Positions 8,357 to 14,850 of a DNA stretch of 23,619 nucleotides are shown in pieces (position 1 is the first letter of the stretch; each line of letters starts with the position of its first letter). Both the position numbers and the translations under genes were made by a program. The stretch is from assembly GCA_937934645.1 (NCBI GenBank), contig CALGYZ010000081.1, positions 1-23,619 of the forward strand, read 5' to 3'. The notes below the pieces were generated by a model that was not told the DNA's origin, searched no databases, and saw nothing but the letters and a program-made list of their open reading frames with translations. The stretch comes from an uncultured Bacillaceae bacterium. Its GTDB lineage: Bacteria; Bacillota; Bacilli; Bacillales; Caldibacillaceae.

Positions 8357-8521
8357 TTATACCCCGAGTCTGATTTTTTGCACTTCATAAATCAACCGGT
8401 CTAATTCACGGCTGATTAAAATGGAATTTGTGGAAGCCATTCCTTCTTCCTTCACGCAAAAAATCAGCTCTTTTCTTTTTTCTTCAATTTCATCCATAAT
8501 CTCCTGGATTGAAGTACCCAC
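8357..8521 (-). CDS. Spo0E-like aspartyl-phosphate phosphatase
   Basis: A 54-residue protein that fits the Spo0E family (usually 50-85 residues, two helices), which dephosphorylates the sporulation regulator Spo0A and related response regulators. The pattern is a leading helix with EIEEKRKELI, a turn, then the signature SRELDRLIYEVQKI, where the family has S-x-E-L-D-x-L-I. The start is the GTG at 8519-8521, with AGGGG 8 bases upstream. The same frame can be read upstream to a TTG at 8635, giving a hydrophobic N-terminus, but that extension is AT-driven, has no ribosome site and is not seen in the family. Two residues differ from common members: Val rather than Tyr after IYE, and Cys at 22. 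Assigned from motif only; the target regulator is unknown. Confidence 0.75.
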   Translation of the reverse strand: MGTSIQEIMDEIEEKRKELIFCVKEEGMASTNSILISRELDRLIYEVQKIRLGV

Positions 8522-8916
8522 GACTAATTCCCCTATTCTATATATAGTACTCTTAACTGGTAAAGATAATTTTTTATACAATATATTGTTAACAATTATT
8601 ATTAACACTATACATTGTATGATTACAAAAATCAATGCGGTGATTCCGATAAAGTTGAACGGATTACAAAAAATAATAACTGCGTGAAAATTCTGTTACT
8701 CTTATTTTAATGGAATAACGCTGTTCCGTCTATCATTTAACATAAAAATTATTTTTATTTTCATGGTTTTTTTAATTTTTAGTGACATTTATATTAAAAT
8801 TATTTTAAAAGTTAAATTGATTTTTATTGTAAGTATATATAAATATTTGCTATAATTGATTAAGTTTAAATTACCAAGTATGGATCAACCGGTGATGCAA
8901 GTGAAATTGGTCATGC
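8522..8916. other. AT-rich divergent spacer, spo0E-like / HD-GYP
   Basis: This 395-base stretch is the most AT-rich part of the window. On the minus strand a TTTACC and TATAGA pair (16-base spacer) just before the Spo0E-like ribosome site may be its promoter. A plus-strand promoter for the HD-GYP gene is listed separately. A 16-base imperfect palindrome beginning GGAA and ending TTCC lies at 8712-8727. No other gene is seen. Confidence 0.5.
8827..8856 (+). promoter_or_regulatory. Candidate sigma-A promoter of the HD-GYP gene
   Basis: TTGTAA (8827-8832), 18-base spacer, perfect TATAAT (8851-8856), within very AT-rich DNA about 60-140 bases ahead of the possible starts. Confidence 0.5.
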
Positions 8917-9882
8917 TTGAAAGATCATTTCAAGCATGATTCCGGTCTGATGTCTGATGATCTGTCTTCCGAAAAACTGCAAGGGGTGTGTGGTTTGTAT
9001 ACTAAAGCGGTGAAGTGGTTAACGATCGGGGATATTATCGCTGAAGATATCGTGAAAAACGGGAAAACTATCGTTAAAAGTGAAACGCCGGTGAGCCTCA
9101 GGATTATATTAAAATTGCAGGCAAATGGTGTTCAATATGTAAAGGTGAAAAATTCCCCGTTTTTAACGGATCACCACTCTGTTTATATGGCAGAGAATAC
9201 CGTCAGTTCAGAATTTGTACAGGAAATCATCTATGACTTTTTAATTAATAACAATAAAAACTACCGGTATTCCTATTTTCTTAAGACAAAAGAAGCAGTT
9301 GATACGATTACAAACATGGTTGAAAATGTTTCTGTCAATGAAAATGCGAAGAATTTGCTCAGTGCCCTGAAATTATGGGATATATATTGTTTTAATCATG
9401 TCGTCGACGTATTTATTATCGGTACTTTATGGATGCATCACCTGAAATTAAATCCGACAACGGAAGACGGAATCGGTTTTCTGCTTCACGATATCGGCAA
9501 AATCAGAATACCAAGAGAAATATTATTAAAAGAGGATAACCTTCCCTATCATGAATTCGAACTATTAAAAAAGCACACGGTTTACGGCGCGGAAATCCTT
9601 GAGAAATTTAATTTTTCGAAAAAGATCTGCGAAATGGCGAAATATCATCACGTCCGAATGAACCGAACAGGCTATCCGAAACCGTATCCGAAAGAATTAA
9701 GCCTGCATGTTAAAATACTGATGATTGTTGATTCATTTTCAGCAATCACCCTGGACCGCCCGTACCGGGAAGCCCATTCATTCCGGCAGGGCCTGGAGAT
9801 CCTGCGGGAAGAAAAAGAGCTGTATGACCGGGAACTCCTCGAACAATTTGTATCATTTATTGAAGGACAGATATTCCGTTAG
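8917..9882 (+). CDS. HD-GYP domain protein, likely c-di-GMP phosphodiesterase
   Basis: 321 residues. An N-terminal segment resembling the usual lead-in of Bacillus HD-GYP proteins (TIGDIIAEDIV, then LQANGVQYVKV, about 35-77) is followed by the HD-GYP domain (about 155-321). Predicted metal ligands are present: H161, HD at 191-192 in HDIGK, H220, HH at 244-245 and D272. The loop usually read HHExxDGxGYP is HHVRMNRTGYP here, so GYP is kept but the acidic and glycine positions are lost; activity is therefore likely but not certain. No membrane segment or receiver domain is visible. Start is uncertain: TTG at 8917 lacks a ribosome site, while an in-frame TTG at 8995 has AAGGGG 8 bases upstream and still includes the whole lead-in domain. 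Confidence 0.88.
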   Translation: MKDHFKHDSGLMSDDLSSEKLQGVCGLYTKAVKWLTIGDIIAEDIVKNGKTIVKSETPVSLRIILKLQANGVQYVKVKNSPFLTDHHSVYMAENTVSSEFVQEIIYDFLINNNKNYRYSYFLKTKEAVDTITNMVENVSVNENAKNLLSALKLWDIYCFNHVVDVFIIGTLWMHHLKLNPTTEDGIGFLLHDIGKIRIPREILLKEDNLPYHEFELLKKHTVYGAEILEKFNFSKKICEMAKYHHVRMNRTGYPKPYPKELSLHVKILMIVDSFSAITLDRPYREAHSFRQGLEILREEKELYDRELLEQFVSFIEGQIFR

Positions 9883-9898
9883 GCTGTCCTTTTTTATT
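9863..9898 (+). terminator. Terminator overlapping the HD-GYP stop codon
   Basis: AAGGACAG (9863-9870) pairs with CTGTCCTT (9884-9891), with a T-run to 9896. The TAG stop at 9880-9882 lies inside the loop, so the left arm is still coding sequence. Confidence 0.8.
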
Positions 9899-10023
9899 TG
9901 CTTACTTCCTCTTTATTCCTCCATAACCTTTTTTTAAAAAATGTTTCATTTTGTTGAAATATACGATATGATCTTTATTAGTGTGGAAAAAATCTATAGT
10001 ATACAAAAATATTGTGTCCTGCC

Positions 10024-10044
10024 GGCCGGTGAAACATACCGGTC
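10024..10044 (+). other. Small hairpin in the leader of the second LCP gene
   Basis: GGCCGGT and ACCGGTCC-type arms (10024-10030 with 10038-10044, one G-U pair) form a 7-bp stem around GAAACAT, about 40 bases before the start codon. No T-run follows, so it is not a terminator. The upstream promoter could not be fixed: only a weak TTTCAT-N17-TATGAT set is visible. Confidence 0.35.
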
Positions 10045-10086
10045 CTATTTATGAAAATTTGAACATGATTTGTTGGAGGGAATAAA

Positions 10087-11013
10087 TTGAGAAGCGACAG
10101 AAGAAAACGGAAAAAACGAAGATGGTTACGGTTTTTTTTAATTACTTTCGGTGTGATCTTGCTCGGACTCGGCGGTTATATTTATCATATTTACCATTCT
10201 TTTTCCAAAGCATTGGACACGATGCACCAGCCGATCCATCAGTCGAACAAACGGGAAAAAAATGTTGCCCTGGAAAATCAGGATCCCTTCTCTATTTTAT
10301 TGCTTGGTGTTGACCAGCGTGAAAACGACCGGGGCCGTTCCGATACGATGATCGTGATGACCGTAAATCCAAAGACCGAATCGATTAAAATGGTCAGCAT
10401 CCCACGGGATACCCGGACGGAAATTGTCGGACGCGGTTCCATGGATAAAATTAACCATGCCTATGCCTTTGGCGGTGTGGAAATGTCGATTGATACCGTT
10501 GAACATTTCCTCGATATTCCGATCGACTATTTTGTTGAAGTCAATATGGAAGGCTTCAAGGATATCGTTGACTCCGTCGGCGGTGTAACGATTGAAAACG
10601 ATATGGATTTTACCTATGATGGTGTACATTTTCCGAAAGGCACGATTACATTAAATGGTGAACAGGCATTAAAATTTGCCCGGATGCGGTATGAGGATCC
10701 GCGGGGCGATTTCGGGCGCCAGCTGAGACAACGGCAAATTATTGAAGCCGTCATTAAAGAAGGAGCGAGTTTGAAAAGCCTGGCAAACTACAGCGATATT
10801 TTCTCCGCCCTGGGCAGTAATGTAAAAACAAACTTAACCTTCGAAGAAATGATGACCATTCAATCCAATTACCGTTCGGCCGTCAAAAATATCGAGCAAA
10901 CTCAAATCGAAGGACAGGGAACAAAAATAGACGGCGTCTACTACTACATTGTTTCGGAAGAAGAGAGAGCGGCATTGCAAGATATGCTGAAAGATCATTT
11001 GGAAATCACGTAA
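10087..11013 (+). CDS. Second LCP family protein (LytR-CpsA-Psr)
   Basis: 308 residues, a paralogue of the LCP protein at 5969. A basic N-terminus (KRKKRRWLR) and one membrane segment (about 14-35) lead into the extracellular LCP domain: LLLGVDQRE (72-80), RSDTMIV (84-90), IPRDTR (105-110), DKINHAY, and GDFGRQLRQRQI. The likely role is ligation of an undecaprenyl-linked glycopolymer, such as teichoic acid or a surface polysaccharide, to peptidoglycan. The start is TTG with GGAGG 7 bases upstream. It stands alone between its own leader and a bidirectional terminator. Which of the B. subtilis trio (TagT, TagU, TagV) it matches best cannot be decided by eye. Confidence 0.93.
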   Translation: MRSDRRKRKKRRWLRFFLITFGVILLGLGGYIYHIYHSFSKALDTMHQPIHQSNKREKNVALENQDPFSILLLGVDQRENDRGRSDTMIVMTVNPKTESIKMVSIPRDTRTEIVGRGSMDKINHAYAFGGVEMSIDTVEHFLDIPIDYFVEVNMEGFKDIVDSVGGVTIENDMDFTYDGVHFPKGTITLNGEQALKFARMRYEDPRGDFGRQLRQRQIIEAVIKEGASLKSLANYSDIFSALGSNVKTNLTFEEMMTIQSNYRSAVKNIEQTQIEGQGTKIDGVYYYIVSEEERAALQDMLKDHLEIT

Positions 11014-11015
11014 TA

Positions 11016-11062
11016 AAAAAGGTTGTCGGAACCGAAAGTTTTCAGTTCATGACAACCTTTTT
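11016..11062. terminator. Bidirectional terminator, second LCP gene / ABC permease
   Basis: AAAAAGGTTGTC (11016-11027) pairs perfectly with GACAACCTTTTT (11051-11062) around a 23-base loop. The A/T tails supply a T-run on both strands, and it lies between convergent genes only 50 bases apart. Confidence 0.9.
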
Positions 11063-11065
11063 CTT

Positions 11066-12295
11066 TTAAGTCCGGAGCCATTTCCAAATTTCCCCCGGTG
11101 TAGCGTTTTTTCCGTACATCAATATACCGACTTTAAAAATTTTTCCGGCAAGTTTCATGAAGAGCAAAACACTGATGACAAGGACCGCCAGGGAAAGCGA
11201 AATTTCCATCCAGGACCATTCCTCGAGAATAATCAAACGGAACAACAAAATAACCGGGGATGTAAAGGGAACATAGGATAACACCTGGGCCAATACGCCG
11301 TCCGGATTATGAAAAACCGGCTGGATAAAGAAGAAAGATATAATCGGGATCATAAGAACAAGGCTTTGGAAGTTTCCCACCGTCGATATATCGGATATCG
11401 TCGCCCCGAGCCCGGCAAAAATCGAGGCAAATAATAAATATCCCAGGATGGCAATAAGCAAAAATAACAGCAGCTCCGGAACAAACAAATACTCAAATAA
11501 AGGAAAGTCGGATAATTTCCACAGCAAAAACGGAAAAACAAAACAGATAAAAACAGCAACCTGGACAAGTCCGAGTACGAAATAACCGATAATTTTCCCC
11601 TGCATCAGTTCGCCCGGTGTTGCCGAAGAAAGTATAATTTCAGCAATTTTATCTTTTTTCTCTTGGGAAGCACTCTGGAAAATCATCATACCGGTAAAAA
11701 CAATCGATAATAAAACAGCACCGGCAAAAGCGCCCGGAACAATCCGATCCAGATCCGGCCCTTTTTCTCCGGAACTCTTTCCCTCACTTGCGGTTTCATG
11801 GTCGATGTAAACCGGTTTGGTCACTTGTGTCAATTGTTCGTCGGATAATCCAAGCCGCTGGAGATTAAGCATTTTCACCGGTTCCGCCAGCAGCTGAATC
11901 TGTACAATCGCTGTTTTTGGAAAATCCTCGTTCGTATAAAAAGGAATGCGTCCTTCGGTTACTGCCCGTTCGTCAACAAATAAATATCCGGTATTTTCCG
12001 CATCGGCTAGTGCCTTTTTTGCTTCCGGTTCAGCTGCCTCTGTTTTTTCCAATTCTACGGGCAGTTCATGCTGTTTGATTGTCTCTTCTAAACCGGTAAA
12101 AACATTTAATTCATCTCGGACATATATTTTAACCGTCTGCTCATCATCCGGTTCCCCGCCAAGCCAGCTTCCCAAAAATCCGAATAACAGAAATAGCACC
12201 GGTGTAATAAACAATCCGATCAAAAATGATTTGTTTTTCAAATTCTTTTTAATTTCCCATCTTGCAATTTTAAATGTATTACGCATCCGCCTCAC
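11066..12295 (-). CDS. ABC-2 type exporter permease (YhaP/NatB-like)
   Basis: 409 residues. One membrane segment near the N-terminus (about 24-44) is followed by a large external domain (about 48-185) and a C-terminal cluster of five or six membrane segments, the layout of ABC-2 family permeases such as YhaP and NatB, which export ions, drugs or peptides. FQSASQEKKDKIAEIILSSATPGELMQGKIIGYF is the conserved coupling region that contacts the ATPase (only key part: KIAEIILSS and QGKIIG). It overlaps the ATPase gene: 17 bases if the GTG at 12295 is used, 8 if translation begins at the ATG three codons later (12284-12286), which has AGGTGA 5 bases upstream. Translational coupling is likely. Substrate is unknown. 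Confidence 0.9.
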   Translation of the reverse strand: MRRMRNTFKIARWEIKKNLKNKSFLIGLFITPVLFLLFGFLGSWLGGEPDDEQTVKIYVRDELNVFTGLEETIKQHELPVELEKTEAAEPEAKKALADAENTGYLFVDERAVTEGRIPFYTNEDFPKTAIVQIQLLAEPVKMLNLQRLGLSDEQLTQVTKPVYIDHETASEGKSSGEKGPDLDRIVPGAFAGAVLLSIVFTGMMIFQSASQEKKDKIAEIILSSATPGELMQGKIIGYFVLGLVQVAVFICFVFPFLLWKLSDFPLFEYLFVPELLLFLLIAILGYLLFASIFAGLGATISDISTVGNFQSLVLMIPIISFFFIQPVFHNPDGVLAQVLSYVPFTSPVILLFRLIILEEWSWMEISLSLAVLVISVLLFMKLAGKIFKVGILMYGKNATPGEIWKWLRT

Positions 12296-13232
12296 CTGTT
12301 TTTTCCATACTGTTCCACTGTTCCGCCCCGTTCAGCAAATTTTTATCCGTTGCAATATCGATAAAAATTTCATGCAATGAAATCCGGTCCATTTTCAGTT
12401 CCCGTATATCCAAATCTTCTGGTAACTGCTTTAACCAGCCGGCCGGATGAACATCTTTTTCCAAATATAAAACGGACCAATCCTCGTCCTGTTCCACCTT
12501 TTCGACCCGGGGAATTTCCACCAAACGGTTTTTTTCATTTTTCCCGCGGATCGTACATTTAAAGTTCGCATATTCTATTTTTATTTCATCCAGTGAACCA
12601 TATAATATTTTTTGCCCCCGCTGGATCATAAACAACCGGTCACACATTTCTTCCACTAAATTCATCTGGTGGGAGGAAAGTAAAATAGCCGTACCATTCT
12701 TTGCCAGGTTGCGGATTTCTTCCTTTAACATGTCCTGGCTGAGCGGATCAAGTCCGGAAAACGGCTCATCCAGGATGAGCAATTCCGGTTCATGCAATAC
12801 CGATGAAATAAACTGGACTTTTTGGGCCATACCCTTTGACAGCTCTTCGATTGCCGCGTCCTCTTTCCCTTCCAGATCAAACTTTTTTAAATAAGCGAGC
12901 GCCCGTTCTTTCGCCTTTCTACGCGGATACTCTTTCAAATCTGCTAAATAAAGCAAAATATCCATAACTTTAACATTTTTATACAATCCCCGTTCTTCGG
13001 GCAAATAACCGATTTTCTTGCGCGGAATCTCGTTGTACCCGTGAAAAATGATCCTCCCAGCATCCGGATAGATAATTCCCATAATATTCCGGATGGTCGT
13101 GGATTTTCCTGCGCCGTTCGGACCCAAAATAGCCATAATTTCTCCTTTTCTCACTTCAAAAGATATACCGTGGAGGACTTTTTTATTTTTAAATGATTTT
13201 TCCAATCTGTCCACTGATAAAAATACTTCCAT
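12279..13232 (-). CDS. ABC transporter ATP-binding protein (YhaQ-like)
   Basis: 317 residues. Walker A GPNGAGKST (37-45), signature LSKGMAQKVQ (131-140), Walker B LLILDEP (151-157), D-loop GLDP and switch histidine in LLSSHQM are all intact. The Q-loop reads YLPEERGLY, with Glu where many ABC proteins have Gln; this form is common in the YhaQ group. A C-terminal extension of about 90 residues resembles DUF4162. Paired with the overlapping ABC-2 permease it forms a complete exporter with two-component (ATPase plus permease) layout. ATG start with AAGGGGAG 5 bases upstream. A sigma-W-type promoter lies about 70 bases before the start, pointing to envelope stress control. Confidence 0.93.
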   Translation of the reverse strand: MEVFLSVDRLEKSFKNKKVLHGISFEVRKGEIMAILGPNGAGKSTTIRNIMGIIYPDAGRIIFHGYNEIPRKKIGYLPEERGLYKNVKVMDILLYLADLKEYPRRKAKERALAYLKKFDLEGKEDAAIEELSKGMAQKVQFISSVLHEPELLILDEPFSGLDPLSQDMLKEEIRNLAKNGTAILLSSHQMNLVEEMCDRLFMIQRGQKILYGSLDEIKIEYANFKCTIRGKNEKNRLVEIPRVEKVEQDEDWSVLYLEKDVHPAGWLKQLPEDLDIRELKMDRISLHEIFIDIATDKNLLNGAEQWNSMEKTGEADA

Positions 13233-13302
13233 AAAAACTCCCCTTCCATCTTCAAATTGAAGGAACGCTGTAACGGAAGACCCGCCTTTCCGCCTTTACT
13301 TA

Positions 13303-13328
13303 TACGTTTATTTTCCGAAAAGGTTTCA
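13303..13328 (-). promoter_or_regulatory. ECF (sigma-W type) promoter of the ABC exporter
   Basis: On the minus strand TGAAAC (13323-13328), a 16-base spacer and CGTA (13303-13306) match the sigma-W consensus exactly. It lies between the odhB terminator and the ATPase gene and points at the exporter. A sigma-A reading (TTGAAA-N19-TATAAG) overlaps it but has a poor spacing. In Bacillus sigma-W answers cell-envelope damage and antimicrobial peptides. Confidence 0.75.
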
Positions 13329-13330
13329 AT

Positions 13331-13374
13331 AAATATAAAATGCCAGGTTCTTTCTTTTGTTGAAAGAACCTGGC
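13331..13374 (-). terminator. Terminator after odhB
   Basis: A perfect 13-bp stem (GCCAGGTTCTTTC at 13342-13354 with 13362-13374) and 7-base loop. On the minus strand it is followed by ATTTTATATTT, a modest T-rich tail. It begins 25 bases past the odhB stop. Confidence 0.85.
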
Positions 13375-13399
13375 TGTCATGGACAATTATATTATTCAA

Positions 13400-14644
13400 T
13401 TAAGATTCAAGCAATAATTTTTCCGGATCTTCAAGCAGTTCTTTGATTTTCACGAGGAAGGTAACAGCCTCTTTTCCGTCAACGATTCTATGGTCATAAG
13501 AAAGGGCAATGTACATCATCGGCCGGATTTCGATCCGGTCACCAACAGCTACCGGACGGTTCTTGATTGCGTGCATACCTAAAATACCGACTTGCGATCC
13601 GTTCAAGATCGGCGTGGACAGCAAGGAGCCGAATACGCCGCCGTTTGTAATCGTAAAGGTGCCGTCCTGCATGTCGTCCAATGTGAGTTTTCCTTCTCTG
13701 GCTTTTTTCGCCAGTTCGGCAATATCCTGCTCAATTTCAGCGAAGTTTTTCCGGTCAGCATCACGAACAACCGGTACCACCAGTCCGGCATCTGTTGATA
13801 CGGCAACACCGATGTTATAATACTTTTTCAAAATAATTTCATTACCGCGGATTTCCGCATTTAAGTACGGAATATGTTTGAGTGCCGCAACGGTTGCCTT
13901 CGTGAAGAAGGACATGAAGCCGAGTTTGACATCATGCTGCTCCAGGAATTCATCTTTCCGTTTTCTTCTTAATTCCATAACAGCGGACAGGTCGACTTCG
14001 TTGAACGTCGTCAGCATCGCCGCTTCATTTTGGACATTCTTCAAGTTTTTGGCAATCGTCTGTCTTCTTCTGGACATCTTAATAACTTCCACGCGGTCAT
14101 CCTGCTGCGGGGAAGTGATGATTTGCGGCACTGCCGGTTTCTGCTGCTGTTGTTGCTGGGCCGCATTGACAACATCCTGTTTGGAAACACGACCAAGCGG
14201 ATCCATAGTCGGCACTTTTGTCAGGTCAATGCCTTTTTCTCTTGCCAGCTTCCGTGCTGCAGGGGAAGCAACCACCTGACTTGCCGCCGGTGTGCTTTGT
14301 TTTCCAGTTTCTTCAGCTTTCGGTGCATCTTGTTGTGCCGGTTCCTGCTTCGTTACTGACTCTTCCTTCTTCTCTTCTGCAGCTTCACTTGCCGGTGCAC
14401 TTGCCGTAGCGCCTTCTTCAATTATGGCAATCGTATCACCGACGTTTACGTCCTCGCCTTCTTCGGCAAGAATTTCCTTTAACACACCGTCATACTCTGA
14501 GATGATGTCCACATTTACTTTGTCTGTTTCCAACTCCAAAATTGTTTCGCCTTTTGAGACCGGATCTCCCGGTTTTTTCAGCCAGCTGGATATGGTTCCC
14601 TCAGTAATGGATTCTGCTAACTCAGGTATTTTTACTTCTGCCAT
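13400..14644 (-). CDS. odhB: OdhB, dihydrolipoyllysine succinyltransferase (E2)
   Basis: 414 residues, full length for the E2 core of 2-oxoglutarate dehydrogenase, which transfers the succinyl group to CoA in the TCA cycle. The lipoyl domain (about 1-75) has its target lysine K42 in ETDKVNV. An Ala/Pro/Glu-rich linker leads to the peripheral-subunit-binding domain (about 125-163, ASPAARKLAREKGIDL), then a six-glutamine stretch, then the catalytic domain ending with the active-site DHRIVDG (His385). The start ATG follows AAGGGAAG at about 9 bases. It is separated from odhA by 206 bases rather than the short gap typical of odhAB, and a perfect TATAAT lies in that gap, so partly independent transcription is possible. 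Confidence 0.97.
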   Translation of the reverse strand: MAEVKIPELAESITEGTISSWLKKPGDPVSKGETILELETDKVNVDIISEYDGVLKEILAEEGEDVNVGDTIAIIEEGATASAPASEAAEEKKEESVTKQEPAQQDAPKAEETGKQSTPAASQVVASPAARKLAREKGIDLTKVPTMDPLGRVSKQDVVNAAQQQQQQKPAVPQIITSPQQDDRVEVIKMSRRRQTIAKNLKNVQNEAAMLTTFNEVDLSAVMELRRKRKDEFLEQHDVKLGFMSFFTKATVAALKHIPYLNAEIRGNEIILKKYYNIGVAVSTDAGLVVPVVRDADRKNFAEIEQDIAELAKKAREGKLTLDDMQDGTFTITNGGVFGSLLSTPILNGSQVGILGMHAIKNRPVAVGDRIEIRPMMYIALSYDHRIVDGKEAVTFLVKIKELLEDPEKLLLES

Positions 14645-14750
14645 CTTTGTACACTTCCCTTTTTGTTTTTATGTGAAAATTTATATTTATTAATATATGA
14701 AAATCCCCTTCTCGTAACAAAACCAGCTAACAAAAATCCTTTCTATTTAC

Positions 14751-14756
14751 ATTATA
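14751..14756 (-). promoter_or_regulatory. Possible -10 element of an odhB promoter
   Basis: A perfect TATAAT on the minus strand about 105 bases before odhB, preceded by a GTGTGTGT tract. No good -35 exists 16-18 bases upstream. A second TATAAT-like element lies further upstream near 14790. This is suggestive only. Confidence 0.35.
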
Positions 14757-14808
14757 TAAAAACACACACAATTTAAAATTATTATGGAATATTATACTTA
14801 TTTTAATC

Positions 14809-14848
14809 CCTGCAGGAATCCCTGAAACGGGATCCCTGCAGGTTTTTT
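14809..14848 (+). terminator. Plus-oriented terminator hairpin at the odhA 3' end
   Basis: Arms 14809-14822 and 14829-14842 pair over 14 positions with one mismatch around TGAAAC; each arm contains the 8-base palindrome CCTGCAGG. The T-run (TTTTTT, 14843-14848) is on the plus strand, opposite to odhA and odhB. Read on the minus strand, the hairpin follows the odhA stop directly but is trailed by GATTAAAATAAG, so it should not terminate odhA efficiently. Confidence 0.7.
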
Positions 14849-14850
14849 AT

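Noticed and set aside
8522..8635. Membrane-segment N-terminus for the Spo0E-like gene
   Set aside because: Low-complexity AT-rich codons only, TTG start with no ribosome site, and no match to known family layouts.
10030..10055. ECF promoter (TGAAAC) before the second LCP gene
   Set aside because: TGAAAC is present but no CGTA/CGTC follows at 16-17 bases; the motif is the loop of a small hairpin.
14123..14164. CAG/CAA repeat in odhB as a variable repeat
   Set aside because: Only six glutamines with mixed codons in a flexible linker, ordinary for E2 proteins.
14030..14693. Cys/Ser/Leu-rich plus-strand frames opposite odhB and odhA
   Set aside because: Antisense shadows of codon-biased genes, with no ribosome sites or family similarity.
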